A DNA stretch of 62,487 nt, taken from assembly GCA_900545935.1 (NCBI GenBank), contig URAP01000010.1, forward strand, positions 1 to 62,487, in the 5' to 3' direction. The stretch's first letter is position 1. Every line of letters starts with the position of its first letter. Shown here one piece after another: positions 50,141 to 59,253 of the stretch. The stretch is from an uncultured Eubacteriales bacterium (GTDB lineage: Bacteria; Bacillota; Clostridia; Oscillospirales; CAG-272). The notes under the pieces were generated by a model that did not search any database, was not told the DNA's origin, and saw nothing but the letters and a program-made list of their open reading frames with translations. A program made the position numbers and the translations under genes.

Positions 50141-50282
50141 ACGGTGATCCTTTCGATTTGTTCATGCTCTATGCCTCTGTATTATTTGTTTTTCCGCATA
50201 AAAATTCGCCATGTCTGAATACATCCGCCCGAATCGGTCGAACAATATCGTTGCCGGACTGCGGCGGAGAGGGGAAATATTC

Positions 50283-50543
50283 ATGCTCAAAGGCTGTCAG
50301 AAAAAGATAATTGTTATGAAAAATACGGGTAGTCCGATGTTCGACGAGGCATACTTTATCCTCAGCGAAAATGCGCTGCGCGCTCACGCCTCCGAGCGTG
50401 ACATGATAAGCGAGGCAAACCGGATAATCAGAGAGGGCGGCGATTGCACCCCGCGCAAGCCGCAGCTGCTCCGCATAGCGGCTCTGCTCTTCTCGGTTGC
50501 GCTGTTCCTGCTCGCCGTCGGATTTCTGATACGGGCATTTTAA
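50283..50543 (+). CDS. Small tail-anchored protein of unknown function
   Basis: An 86-residue protein starting MLKGCQKKIIVMKNTGSPMF, with AGAGGGG 10 nt upstream; the frame is open 24 codons earlier but lacks a ribosome site. FDEAYFILSENALRAHASERDMISEANRIIREG is a charged helical region, and one transmembrane helix (about 64-83) ends the protein. The cytoplasmic part followed by a C-terminal helix fits an anchored adaptor, but I do not recognise a characterised family. Confidence 0.65.
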   Translation: MLKGCQKKIIVMKNTGSPMFDEAYFILSENALRAHASERDMISEANRIIREGGDCTPRKPQLLRIAALLFSVALFLLAVGFLIRAF

Positions 50544-50874
50544 ACGCTCCGTTATCGGAGCGACGCTCTTTCAGCCGAGTCGCCGGCGGTCAGACGATCC
50601 GTCGGCAAGCCGCAAGGAACGGGAAGCAGCCGCAATAAATATATAGGCTCGAGCAAGGCTGCATGCGCATGGCAGCGATATCGGGCAGAATTACCGGAGG
50701 CGTGCCGCTTGATGTGCGCATCGGTCTATTCCTTATGCCGAGCATAGACAGTTCGACAGCTTCGCTCTCCGATATCGCAGTCCGGGAAGAGCGCATAGCT
50801 CGGTTCTCTGCATATGCACCGCCCGCCGCACATTATCGGTCGGCACCGCCGCCCCTCATACCGCGCCGATACGC
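50544..50874. other. Intergenic region with no gene seen
   Basis: GC-rich; no ribosome-site-supported frame, terminator or repeat that I can defend. Confidence 0.45.
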
Positions 50875-51096
50875 TCAGCCGTCGCTCCGGTCATCGCCGC
50901 CGCCGAGCCGCCGGCGCTCCTCCTGCTCGGGGCTGAAATATCCGGTAAACTGCGCCGTCGGATCCTCGCTCGGTCTTGCCGGCGCTGACGGTCTGGCGGT
51001 CGGCGGCTCGGGAAACAGCTCGTCGGAGCTCTCCTGCCGATAGAGCCGCGCCACTCCGTCCGAGATACGGTTTCTTTTTCTTTTTTTCCTATCCAT
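50875..51096 (-). CDS. Small basic/proline-rich hypothetical protein
   Basis: A 73-residue protein starting MDRKKRKRNRISDGVARLYR, with AGGTG about 10 nt upstream. The N-terminus is strongly basic. The middle is Pro/Ala-rich (PEPPTARPSAPARPSEDP), and the end is charged (SPEQEERRRLGGGDDRSDG). Low complexity makes the coding call tentative; a conserved match in relatives would be needed. Confidence 0.4.
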   Translation of the reverse strand: MDRKKRKRNRISDGVARLYRQESSDELFPEPPTARPSAPARPSEDPTAQFTGYFSPEQEERRRLGGGDDRSDG

Positions 51097-51667
51097 ACAA
51101 CTTTCACCTGCTCCTCTAATAAAATATATACGGGCAGCGTCGCTGCGCACTGCGTAGCACGGCGGCACCGTCGAAGTATGTCGGCACGCGCCGACACATC
51201 GCCTTATATATACAGTTTGCGCAGAAAGGTGGGAGATTATTATTGCCTCTGCTCAATTAACACTCGGTTCACAAAAGCACATCGGCGAATTCATATTTGA
51301 ATGCTACACTAAGCGCATCGTATTTTGATCGTTACAGCGGCATTGCCGCACAGGATGACTATATCCGAAAGAAAAGCGCAGCACTGCAAGCGTCGGACAG
51401 GCTCTTGATCGCCGTTTGAAGCCGTTTTGCCCGTACCGCAGACAAGCGCCTAAAATACGGAGGGCAGCATTTTTATGCCGCCGAATGCCCACGGCTGCGC
51501 AGAGCCGAGGGGTTTTTCGTGTTTTGCATTTTTTCGGAAGAATACCGCGTCATTTTTTCGTCGCCTGAATCGGCGGCGTATACGACGATTTCGATCTCAT
51601 CGGCAGCCCGGTCGCAGCAGAATCGCGCCGTCCGCCGTCCGAATAAGTTAATAACTACATAAAAAAG
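51097..51667. other. Long leader region upstream of RNase J
   Basis: No gene seen. A short terminator-like hairpin, CGGCTgcgcagAGCCG followed by GGGGTTTTT (51492-51517), could attenuate transcription into the RNase J gene. Confidence 0.45.
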
Positions 51668-51707
51668 AAAGGAGCGCGGCAGCCCCGAGGCTGTACCGCG
51701 ACACAAC
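51668..51707 (+). promoter_or_regulatory. Shine-Dalgarno, hairpin, start-codon arrangement (RNase J gene)
   Basis: AAAGGAG (51668-51674) is followed directly by a stem-loop (51675-51700): CGCGG-CAGCC-ccga-GGCTG-ta-CCGCG, ten pairs with a 2-nt bulge. ACACAAC and the ATG follow at 51708. Linear spacing is 33 nt; with the stem folded it is about 7 nt. Confidence 0.65.
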
Positions 51708-53531
51708 ATGGCAAGAACAAATAACGGAAACAACACAGTGAGAGCACCGAGAGGAAATGCAAGAGGAAAAGGCTCGGACGCGCAGAGCAGGGTCGAGAGC
51801 GGCGAGGAGCTGACCCACGAGGCAGCCCGCACGCGCGGCAAGCAGAAGCGCCCCGCGCAGAAGAACACGAAAAAGGGTAAAGTAAGAGTCGCGATGCTCG
51901 GCGGTCTCGGCGAGATAGGCAAGAATATCGCCGTTATCGAGTCGGGCAACGACATTATAGTAGTAGACTGCGGTCTCGGCTTTCCCGACGACGACATGCT
52001 CGGTGTAGACCTCGTTATCCCGGATGTCAGCTACCTCGAAAAGAACGAGGAAAAGGTGCGCGGAATATTCATCACACACGGACACGAGGACCACATCGGC
52101 GCACTGCCCTACGTGCTGCGTAATCTGCATGTCCCTGTATACGCAACGCGTCTTACACTCGGCGTGCTCGAGCGCAAGCTCAGCGAGTTCCACTATGATA
52201 TTCCGCCGGTGCTCAACTGCGTTGAGGCGGGCGACACCGTAAAGGCGGGCGTTTTCTCTATCGAATTCATCCGCGTAAACCACTCGATAGCCGATGCGTG
52301 CGCGCTCGCTATCCATACGCCCGCGGGAGTTATCATCCACTCGGGCGACTTTAAGCTCGATCTCACCCCTGTCGAAAGCCAGATGATGGATATAACAAGG
52401 CTCGGCGAGCTCGGAAACGAGGGCGTTATGCTGCTCATGTGCGAGTCGACGAACGCGGAGCGTCCCGGCTTTACACCGTCGGAGCGCAAGGTCGGCGGAA
52501 CACTTGACGAGATTTTCCTCAAAAATAAGGATTCGCGCATCGTTATCGCGACCTTCTCATCAAATGTTCACCGCGTGCAGCAGATAATCTCACACAGCGA
52601 AAAGTTCGGCAGAAAGGTCGCCATCACCGGGCGCAGCATGGTAAACATCGTCGGTGTTGCTACCGAGCTCGGCTATATGACCGTCTCGGACGGAGTACTC
52701 ATCGACATTGCCGATGTCAAGAAATATCCGCCGGAGCAGGTGACCGTTATCACCACCGGCAGCCAGGGCGAGCCCATGAGCGCACTCTACCGCATGGCAT
52801 TCGGCGATCACAGCAAGATCTCGCTCGGCGAGCGCGACCTCGTCGTTATCAGTGCAAGCGCCATCCCCGGCAATGAAAAGATGGTCGACCGCATCATCAA
52901 CGAGCTGCTCAGCCACGGCGTTACCGTATGGCGCAATGCGATGCTCGAGATACACGTCTCCGGTCACGCATGTCAGGAGGAGCTGAAGCTCATGCATGCG
53001 CTGACAAAGCCGAAATATTTCATGCCCATTCACGGCGAATACAAGCACATGATAGCCCATAAGGAGCTTGCCGAGTACATGGGAATGCCTGCGAGCGATA
53101 TCTTTGTCTCCGAGATAGGCAAGGTGCTCGAGATAGACGAGAAGGGCGCAAGATGGAACGGCACTATCCCGTCGGGTAAGATAATGGTAGACGGCTCGGG
53201 TGTAGGCGATGTCGGAAACATCGTTCTCCGCGACCGCCGCCACCTCTCGCAGGACGGACTTATCGTCGTCGTCGCGACCGTCGATATCGACCAGCGCGTG
53301 ATAGTTTCGGGTCCGGATATCGTGTCCCGCGGATTTGTCTACGTTCGTGAGGCAGAGGAGATGATGGAGGAGGTACGGGAGATATCGCGCACTGCACTCG
53401 ATGATTGTCTCTGGAACGGCGAGACCGAATGGAATCAGATGAAAACGAGCGTCAAGGACAGTGTGTCTAAGTTCCTCTTCCAGAGAACAAAGCGCAGACC
53501 GATGATCCTGCCCGTTATAATGAATGTCTGA
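51708..53531 (+). CDS. rnj: Ribonuclease J
   Basis: A 607-residue metallo-beta-lactamase/beta-CASP nuclease. Residues 1-57 are a basic, Asn/Arg/Lys-rich extension. VAMLGGLGEIGKNIAVIE starts the core, FITHGHEDHIGALPYVL is the metal motif HxHxDH, and HSGDFKLDLTP and MCESTNAERPGFTPSE follow. VITTGSQGEPMSALYRMA and MPIHGEYKHM are the beta-CASP motifs, and a C-terminal domain is present. It degrades and matures RNA in the cytoplasm as endo- and 5'-exonuclease. Family length is about 555, so the extra N-terminus stands out. Its start follows a hairpin-spaced ribosome site. Confidence 0.95.
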   Translation: MARTNNGNNTVRAPRGNARGKGSDAQSRVESGEELTHEAARTRGKQKRPAQKNTKKGKVRVAMLGGLGEIGKNIAVIESGNDIIVVDCGLGFPDDDMLGVDLVIPDVSYLEKNEEKVRGIFITHGHEDHIGALPYVLRNLHVPVYATRLTLGVLERKLSEFHYDIPPVLNCVEAGDTVKAGVFSIEFIRVNHSIADACALAIHTPAGVIIHSGDFKLDLTPVESQMMDITRLGELGNEGVMLLMCESTNAERPGFTPSERKVGGTLDEIFLKNKDSRIVIATFSSNVHRVQQIISHSEKFGRKVAITGRSMVNIVGVATELGYMTVSDGVLIDIADVKKYPPEQVTVITTGSQGEPMSALYRMAFGDHSKISLGERDLVVISASAIPGNEKMVDRIINELLSHGVTVWRNAMLEIHVSGHACQEELKLMHALTKPKYFMPIHGEYKHMIAHKELAEYMGMPASDIFVSEIGKVLEIDEKGARWNGTIPSGKIMVDGSGVGDVGNIVLRDRRHLSQDGLIVVVATVDIDQRVIVSGPDIVSRGFVYVREAEEMMEEVREISRTALDDCLWNGETEWNQMKTSVKDSVSKFLFQRTKRRPMILPVIMNV

Positions 53532-53690
53532 TCCCCTACGACACGGCACGATTTATGGTGCAAACAGACCCGGGAGCCGTAAATCAAGCATCTAAAAGCA
53601 ATCGAAGCCGAATACTGAGTAGGAGAGTGCTCCTGTTTGTTTCGTTCTTAAGACATACGCAAACGGTTCAAAGCTCTCCTTCCATATCAA
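53532..53690. other. RNase J 3' region
   Basis: A short hairpin AGGAGagtgCTCCT followed by GTTTGTTTCG (near 53620-53645) may terminate RNase J. No gene seen. Confidence 0.4.
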
Positions 53691-53730
53691 AAGTCCACCG
53701 TAATTTTTACTGAATTACGGCGGGCTTTTT
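53691..53730 (+). terminator. Rho-independent terminator
   Basis: CCGTAATT and AATTACGG, extended by partly matched outer arms, are followed by CTTTTT (53691-53730). Confidence 0.8.
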
Positions 53731-53738
53731 CTGTCTTA

Positions 53739-53766
53739 TTGACAAATACAGCATTTTATGTATAAT
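53739..53766 (+). promoter_or_regulatory. Consensus promoter of the isomerase/aldolase pair
   Basis: TTGACA at 53739-53744, a 16-nt spacer, and TATAAT at 53761-53766. Confidence 0.8.
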
Positions 53767-53921
53767 GTTTAACAGTAGTACGAGGCCAAAAGCAGTTTAA
53801 GGGTATAGTGATCATTTGGCAAAATTTCGAAGAAACCCGCATGATGATTCACGAACACCTTCGGCCTTAATTGATGTTTCCTTACACTTATAATTACAAT
53901 GATTTTCAGGAGGCTATTTTT

Positions 53922-55319
53922 ATGAAATTAGCATTGTTGGTTGCAAACAGAGGCTTTTTCCCGAGCTCGGTCATTGAAAGCGCAAGAGCCGATATGCTCG
54001 AGGCCTTTAAAAAAGCCGGTGTTGAATGTCTTACAATCGATGCCGACTCCGTAAAATACGGTGCTGTTGAAAGCACTGCGGAGGGCATGATTTTTGCTGA
54101 TTTTCTCGAGGCACATCGCGGAGAGTACGACGGTATAGTAATCTGTCTTCCCAACTTCGGCGATGAAAACGGTATTAAGGCTGCTATCAGAAATATTGAT
54201 GTTCCCGTACTTATTCAAGCATATCCCGACGAGTTCGGCAAGATGGATTTCTCCCACAGAAGAGATGCATTCTGCGGCAAGCTTGCTCTTACAAGCGTCT
54301 TAACACAAATGGGTGTTAAATATACGGAATTTATGCCCTTTGTCGTTCATCCTTTATCCGATGAGTTTGATATCCAGCTCAAAAAGTTTGTGGGAGTTTG
54401 CCGTGTAGTAAAGGGAATGACCAATGTGCGTATAGGTACCGTCGGCGCAAGAACCACTGCCTTTAAGAGTGTTCGTTTTGACGAAATTGCATTGGAAAGA
54501 CACAAGATCGATACCGAGGACTACGATTTGAGTATGATCCTTGACAAGATCAAAAAGCTCGACGACAGTGCGTCGGCAGTTAAAGACTGGCTCGAAAAGC
54601 TCTATGCCGTTGCCGATTTTTCAAAGGCGCCGGTGGGCAGAGATATACTAATGGCAAAGCTCGGAGCAGTTCTTGAGGGTCTCGTTAATGACAATAAGCT
54701 CGATGCTCTCGCCATTCGTTGCTGGAGCGAGCTTCAGGAGCAGCTCGGCATTACTCCGTGTGCCGTAATGGGAATCTTTAACGGTTGCGGCATCCCCGCC
54801 ACATGTGAGATGGATGTTACAAATACCGTAACCATGCTGGCACTTGCTCTTGCTTCGGGCAATTCCTCAGGCTGCCTTGATCTCAACAACAATTACGGCA
54901 GCGAGCCCGATAAGTGCATCGCCTTTCACTGCGGTCCTCTCCCTATGCAGCTTATGCAGGGAAAAGGCGAAATTCAGCAGCATAAGATGCTGTCAAAAAC
55001 CTACGGAGAGGGCTGCAGCTGGGGTCTTAATGTCGGTAAGATCATTACCGGAGAAATCACCTATGCAAGTGCGCGAACGGACAACGGCAATATTCAGTAT
55101 TATGTTGATAAGGGTATATTTACCGATGATGAGGTCGAGAAGGAGTTTTTCGGGATTCATGCCGTTCTTGAAACTCAGAATCTTCAGAAAAAGCTCTATA
55201 ATATAAGCAAATCGGGCTTTAGACATCACGTAACAATTACTTCGGGCGATGTTGTTGATATCATGAACGAAGCTCTCACAAATTATCTCGGTTATGAAAA
55301 AATAGACATAGAAAGATAA
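53922..55319 (+). CDS. L-fucose/L-arabinose isomerase-like protein
   Basis: A 465-residue protein starting MKLALLVANRGFFPSSVIES, with AGGAGG upstream. The isomerase fold is shown by VRIGTVGARTTAFKSVRFDE and GIFNGCGIPATCEMDVTNTV (metal Glu). LDLNNNYGSEPDKCIAFHCG (metal Asp and His) and GFRHHVTITSGD complete the site. It probably converts an aldose to a ketose, or a modified sugar. The adjacent gene is a class II aldolase-like protein 12 nt on, so the two likely act in sequence. Codon use is visibly more A/T-rich than in the flanking genes. Confidence 0.82.
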   Translation: MKLALLVANRGFFPSSVIESARADMLEAFKKAGVECLTIDADSVKYGAVESTAEGMIFADFLEAHRGEYDGIVICLPNFGDENGIKAAIRNIDVPVLIQAYPDEFGKMDFSHRRDAFCGKLALTSVLTQMGVKYTEFMPFVVHPLSDEFDIQLKKFVGVCRVVKGMTNVRIGTVGARTTAFKSVRFDEIALERHKIDTEDYDLSMILDKIKKLDDSASAVKDWLEKLYAVADFSKAPVGRDILMAKLGAVLEGLVNDNKLDALAIRCWSELQEQLGITPCAVMGIFNGCGIPATCEMDVTNTVTMLALALASGNSSGCLDLNNNYGSEPDKCIAFHCGPLPMQLMQGKGEIQQHKMLSKTYGEGCSWGLNVGKIITGEITYASARTDNGNIQYYVDKGIFTDDEVEKEFFGIHAVLETQNLQKKLYNISKSGFRHHVTITSGDVVDIMNEALTNYLGYEKIDIER

Positions 55320-55331
55320 GGAGAAATTGAA

Positions 55332-56297
55332 ATGGCGTTGGTAACCGATAAAAAAGAATCACTGAAAATTTTCGAAAAGGTCGCAGCCGATAATATGAGC
55401 GTCGGTATTTTCTGTACCGCAAGCCACTGGAACACGGAGGCGATTCTGATTGCAGCACAAAGAATTGCAGAAAAATACGGCTACGACAATGTTCCTGTCG
55501 TTGTTGCAAGTACCTTTACATATCAGCACATGCCCCAGGCAAAGAGATTTTTATACTGTCAGGACCCGGTGGCGGGTATCATTTCCAACCTCAGACATCT
55601 TGATGCTCTTACAAACGGTAAATACGCACCGTACAAGAACGTTACTGTTCTTCCTCACCTGGATCACGCAGACCCGTTTCGTGATCACTGGGCGCTGACT
55701 GTCGGCTCGCAGTATTTTTCAAGCGTTATGTTTGACGCACAATGCTATGAATACGAAAAAAATCTTGAAATGACAACCGATTACATTAAATATTTCGGTA
55801 AGGACGTCCTTGTAGAGGGGATTATCGAAATGTTAAACGTAGAAAACGGCGCAACGGCAAGACATATCGACAATTATTGTGAAAAGGCTGTCGAATATGT
55901 AGGAAAAACCGGCATTGATTTTCTTGTGGCAGATCTTGGTACCGAGCAACAAACAAGTGCGGTCGGCGGTGCAAAGTACAATAAAAAACGCGCAAGACAG
56001 CTCACCGAGGCACTCGGCAAAAAGATGCTCGTTCTCCACGGCACATCAAGTCTTACCGAAGACCAGACAAAGGGTCTTGCGGAGGATGGCGTTATAAGAG
56101 TCAATATGTGGACAAGAATTGCCAGAGAAGCGGGACAGTTTGCCGCTCATAATCTTGTTAACAGAATGGACAAAATCGATGCGGGTGATTTTAACAGCGC
56201 TGAGGCGAATGCTTACATCAATGACAACATTTCAAAGGCTGCCGACATTATGTTCGAGATGATGGAGCTTTTCGGCTACGGAAATTGGAAGGGCTGA
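55332..56297 (+). CDS. Class II fructose-bisphosphate aldolase-like protein
   Basis: A 321-residue TIM-barrel protein. VGIFCTASHWNTEAILIAAQ, VLPHLDHADPFRDH (zinc-site H-x-D-H) and KKMLVLHGTSSLTED (counterpart of the HGGSG loop) match the class II aldolase fold, but with changes in each motif, so the substrate is probably not fructose bisphosphate. It may split or form a ketose made by the isomerase encoded upstream. AAGGAG precedes the ATG. It shares the A/T-rich codon use of its partner. Confidence 0.78.
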   Translation: MALVTDKKESLKIFEKVAADNMSVGIFCTASHWNTEAILIAAQRIAEKYGYDNVPVVVASTFTYQHMPQAKRFLYCQDPVAGIISNLRHLDALTNGKYAPYKNVTVLPHLDHADPFRDHWALTVGSQYFSSVMFDAQCYEYEKNLEMTTDYIKYFGKDVLVEGIIEMLNVENGATARHIDNYCEKAVEYVGKTGIDFLVADLGTEQQTSAVGGAKYNKKRARQLTEALGKKMLVLHGTSSLTEDQTKGLAEDGVIRVNMWTRIAREAGQFAAHNLVNRMDKIDAGDFNSAEANAYINDNISKAADIMFEMMELFGYGNWKG

Positions 56298-56713
56298 TTG
56301 GGTTTTGTCTGCATAAAGCAGCTCCCTGCATTCTTAGCTCCCCAGATACACTAAAACGGAATCGTCTCTTATGCCCTTTTTCGGTCAGGACTTTTCGGGC
56401 TAACGCCTATCGGATAAAATGATGTCCAACGGACGGAGTCCGATCAAAGCTTCGTAACGGACATTGAACTTATTGCCGTATCAAGGACTCCGAACAAAAC
56501 ACCGGAAGAGAGCCGGAGATAATTCTGCAATCTGTTTTTCAAAGAATCACGCGCAAAAATGAGCGATCTCAAGCCCCTCATACCTGTACGTCGATTCTTC
56601 CCTTAATAACCGGATAAGCCTCACGTATCCCTGCCGTTCGGTCGGATACGTGAGGCTGTCTGTATATGATATATTATCGGTCCGAATCCTACCGGAGGCA
56701 GGTCACATTGTTA
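56298..56713. other. Intergenic region with a degenerate repeat and a 13-bp hairpin
   Basis: CCCTTTTTCGGTCAGGAC and TTTTCGGGCTAACGCC (56366-56405) look like a decayed tail of the structured repeat. GCCTCACGTATCC (56618-56630) and GGATACGTGAGGC (56644-56656) form a perfect stem, probably ending the hppA transcript although no T-run follows. No gene. Confidence 0.5.
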
Positions 56714-58864
56714 TCAAAACAAACTCAGACGCAGATACAGCTCATAGATAACGGGCGCAAAGACTATCGAGACCGTTGAGAGCAGCTTTATCAGGATGTT
56801 AATGGAAGGACCTGCGGTGTCCTTGAACGGATCACCGACGGTATCGCCGACGACCGCAGCTTTATGCTGCTTCGAGCCCTTTCCTCCGTGCTCGCCCGTC
56901 TCTATCAACTTCTTTGCGTTATCCCATGCGCCGCCGGAGTTGCTCATCATGACTGCGAGCAGGAAGCCCGAAACAGCAGCACCCGCGAGCATTCCCGCGA
57001 TACCGTTGAAGCCGAGCAGCGCACCGACGATTATCGGCGAAACAGCGGTTATAACGGCGGGAAGGATCATTTCGCGCTGAGAGGCGCTCGTGCATATCGA
57101 GATGCAGCGATCGTAATCCGGGTCGTTCTTGCGCTCCATTATGCCCGGTATCTCATGCAGCTGTCTGCGCACCTCGCGGACAATGCTCGAGGCGGCGCGT
57201 CCGACGGCGCGCATAGTGACCGAGGAGAAGAGCATCGGCAGCATAGCGCCGACGAATATACCGATAAGCGTCTGCATATTGAGCAGATCGAGGTTAAAGC
57301 TGAAATCACCGAACTGATCGGCTATCGTGTCGCGAAATGCGGCAACAAGGGTGATGGCAGTGAGCGCTGCCGAACCGATGGCAAAGCCCTTTCCGGTAGC
57401 GGCGGTGGTATTGCCGAGACTGTCGAGAGCATCGGTGCGCTGACGAACAATCTCGTCCTGACCGGACATTACAGCTATGCCACCGGCATTATCCGCGACG
57501 GGACCGTATGCGTCGGTCGCAAGTGTAATGCCAAGCGTGGAGAGCATGCCGACCGAGGCAAGTCCCACACCGTACAGACCGGGCTGAATATCGTTTATTC
57601 TGCCGCCTGCAAGCAAAAAGCTGCCGATCATTACCGCAATAACAATAACGACCGAACCGAAGGTGGAACGCATACCGAGCGCCAGCCCGTCAATTATGAC
57701 CGTTGCGCTGCCGGTCTCAGACGATGCGGAGAGCGTGCGGGTAGGCTTATAGGATTCGGAGGTGAAATACTCGGTAACTCTGCCGATAAGCACGCCGCCG
57801 ACAAGACCGCAGAGCACAACGCCCCACATACGCAGCACATACGGATCCGAGAACATATCGGTAAACAGATCCTGAATCGCGGAGGCGCGGGAGAAGATGC
57901 AGCCGCCGAGCATTACACGAATAAGGAAGAACGCGGCTATCGCCATAAGTAAACTCGTTATGTACATTCCGGTGCGCAGTGCACGGAGCAGCGAGCGTTG
58001 CTCGGTGAGAGAATGCGTACGAACGAAGAAAGAACCGATGATAGAGCAGAAAATACCGGCGGCGGCAATTAGGAACGGCAGTAGAAAGCCGCGCTCTCCG
58101 TAGCCTGTGAAAACGCCGAGCGCAGCGCAGGACAGCACCGAGCCGACATACGACTCATAGAGATCCGCGCCCATTCCCGCTACGTCACCTACATTATCGC
58201 CCACATTGTCGGCAATGACGGCGGGATTGCGAATATCGTCCTCGGGAATGCCAGCCTCGACCTTTCCGCACAGATCGGCTCCTACATCGGCAGCCTTTGT
58301 AAAGATACCGCCGCCGACGCGCGCAAACAGTGCAACCGAGCTTGCGCCTATACCGAAGGTAAGCATATTCGCCGCAATGACCTCGATGCTCTGACAGAAG
58401 GCATACTTAAGCAGGAGATACCAAACGCTGATGTCGATAAGACCGAGACCGACCACCGACATGCCCATAACCATACCGCTCGAGAACGCGGTGCGCAGTC
58501 CGCCGTTGAGACTGCGGCGTGCTGCAACTACCGTTCTGCCGTTCGAGGCTGTGGCGATCTTCATGCCTATATAGCCTGACAGAGCAGAGAAAAAACCGCC
58601 CGAGATGAACGCAAATGGGGTATAGATATTACCCTTGCCGAAGCATAGATTCATCACAAGCAGTGCAGCAGATACTATTACGAAAAATATTGCGATAACG
58701 GCATACTGACGGCGTAGAAAGGCGCTTGCAGCCCGACCGATGATACCGGATATCCGTCGGATATCCTCTTCACCTCGATCACATCGGAGGACACGTACAG
58801 CCATAACGAGCGCAAACAGCAATGCCGCGACCGCCGCTATAACGACCGGATACATCAGTTCCAT
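56714..58864 (-). CDS. hppA: Membrane-bound ion-translocating pyrophosphatase, K+-dependent type
   Basis: A 716-residue protein with about 16 transmembrane helices. FTKAADVGADLCGKVEAGIP and NPAVIADNVGDNVGDVAGMG, then ADLYESY, are the pyrophosphate-site motifs. GNTTAATGKGFAIGSAAL has Ala where K+-independent enzymes carry Lys, marking the K+-dependent group, which pumps Na+ or H+. The C-terminal GDTVGDPFKDTAGPSINIL completes the site. It saves energy from biosynthetic pyrophosphate. AAGGTG lies before the ATG; a second AAAGGAAA and a stem (TGTCC/GGACA) lie just upstream. Confidence 0.95.
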   Translation of the reverse strand: MELMYPVVIAAVAALLFALVMAVRVLRCDRGEEDIRRISGIIGRAASAFLRRQYAVIAIFFVIVSAALLVMNLCFGKGNIYTPFAFISGGFFSALSGYIGMKIATASNGRTVVAARRSLNGGLRTAFSSGMVMGMSVVGLGLIDISVWYLLLKYAFCQSIEVIAANMLTFGIGASSVALFARVGGGIFTKAADVGADLCGKVEAGIPEDDIRNPAVIADNVGDNVGDVAGMGADLYESYVGSVLSCAALGVFTGYGERGFLLPFLIAAAGIFCSIIGSFFVRTHSLTEQRSLLRALRTGMYITSLLMAIAAFFLIRVMLGGCIFSRASAIQDLFTDMFSDPYVLRMWGVVLCGLVGGVLIGRVTEYFTSESYKPTRTLSASSETGSATVIIDGLALGMRSTFGSVVIVIAVMIGSFLLAGGRINDIQPGLYGVGLASVGMLSTLGITLATDAYGPVADNAGGIAVMSGQDEIVRQRTDALDSLGNTTAATGKGFAIGSAALTAITLVAAFRDTIADQFGDFSFNLDLLNMQTLIGIFVGAMLPMLFSSVTMRAVGRAASSIVREVRRQLHEIPGIMERKNDPDYDRCISICTSASQREMILPAVITAVSPIIVGALLGFNGIAGMLAGAAVSGFLLAVMMSNSGGAWDNAKKLIETGEHGGKGSKQHKAAVVGDTVGDPFKDTAGPSINILIKLLSTVSIVFAPVIYELYLRLSLF

Positions 58865-58984
58865 TTTTTCACCTTGTCCGTATGGGACATTTCCTTTCCT
58901 ATTGTCAGGAGGTTTTTATGCTCGACCGCCGGTGCAGTCGACGCTTCATACGCGCAGAGAAATCGGTACTTCTGCGGGATATTT

Positions 58985-59013
58985 ATTGTATCACATTTCC
59001 ATATAATTTTCAA
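58985..59013 (-). promoter_or_regulatory. Promoter of hppA
   Basis: On the minus strand, TTGAAA (59013-59008), a 17-nt spacer ending TGA, and TACAAT (58990-58985). Confidence 0.7.
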
Positions 59014-59113
59014 TAGCTTTTCGGCTTATTTCAGCGTTTTTTGTCAAAAACGGCAAGCTGTCGAATAATGCTCTGCCGCATGCGGGAAAGAATGTAGATT
59101 ATTGCCGCAAAAT

Positions 59114-59142
59114 TTGACTTTCTCCAGCCGATGTGATATCAT
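59114..59142 (+). promoter_or_regulatory. Promoter of the PfkB-family kinase gene
   Basis: TTGACT at 59114-59119, a 17-nt spacer ending TGA, and TATCAT at 59137-59142. Confidence 0.7.
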
Positions 59143-59253
59143 TACGGCAGTAAAGGCATCTGCCGACGACGGCGCGGCACGCCGCGCACCGATGACAGCA
59201 TAACGATTTAGTCGATGGGCGAGTAAGGATATCTCGCCGCAGGGAGAAAAACT

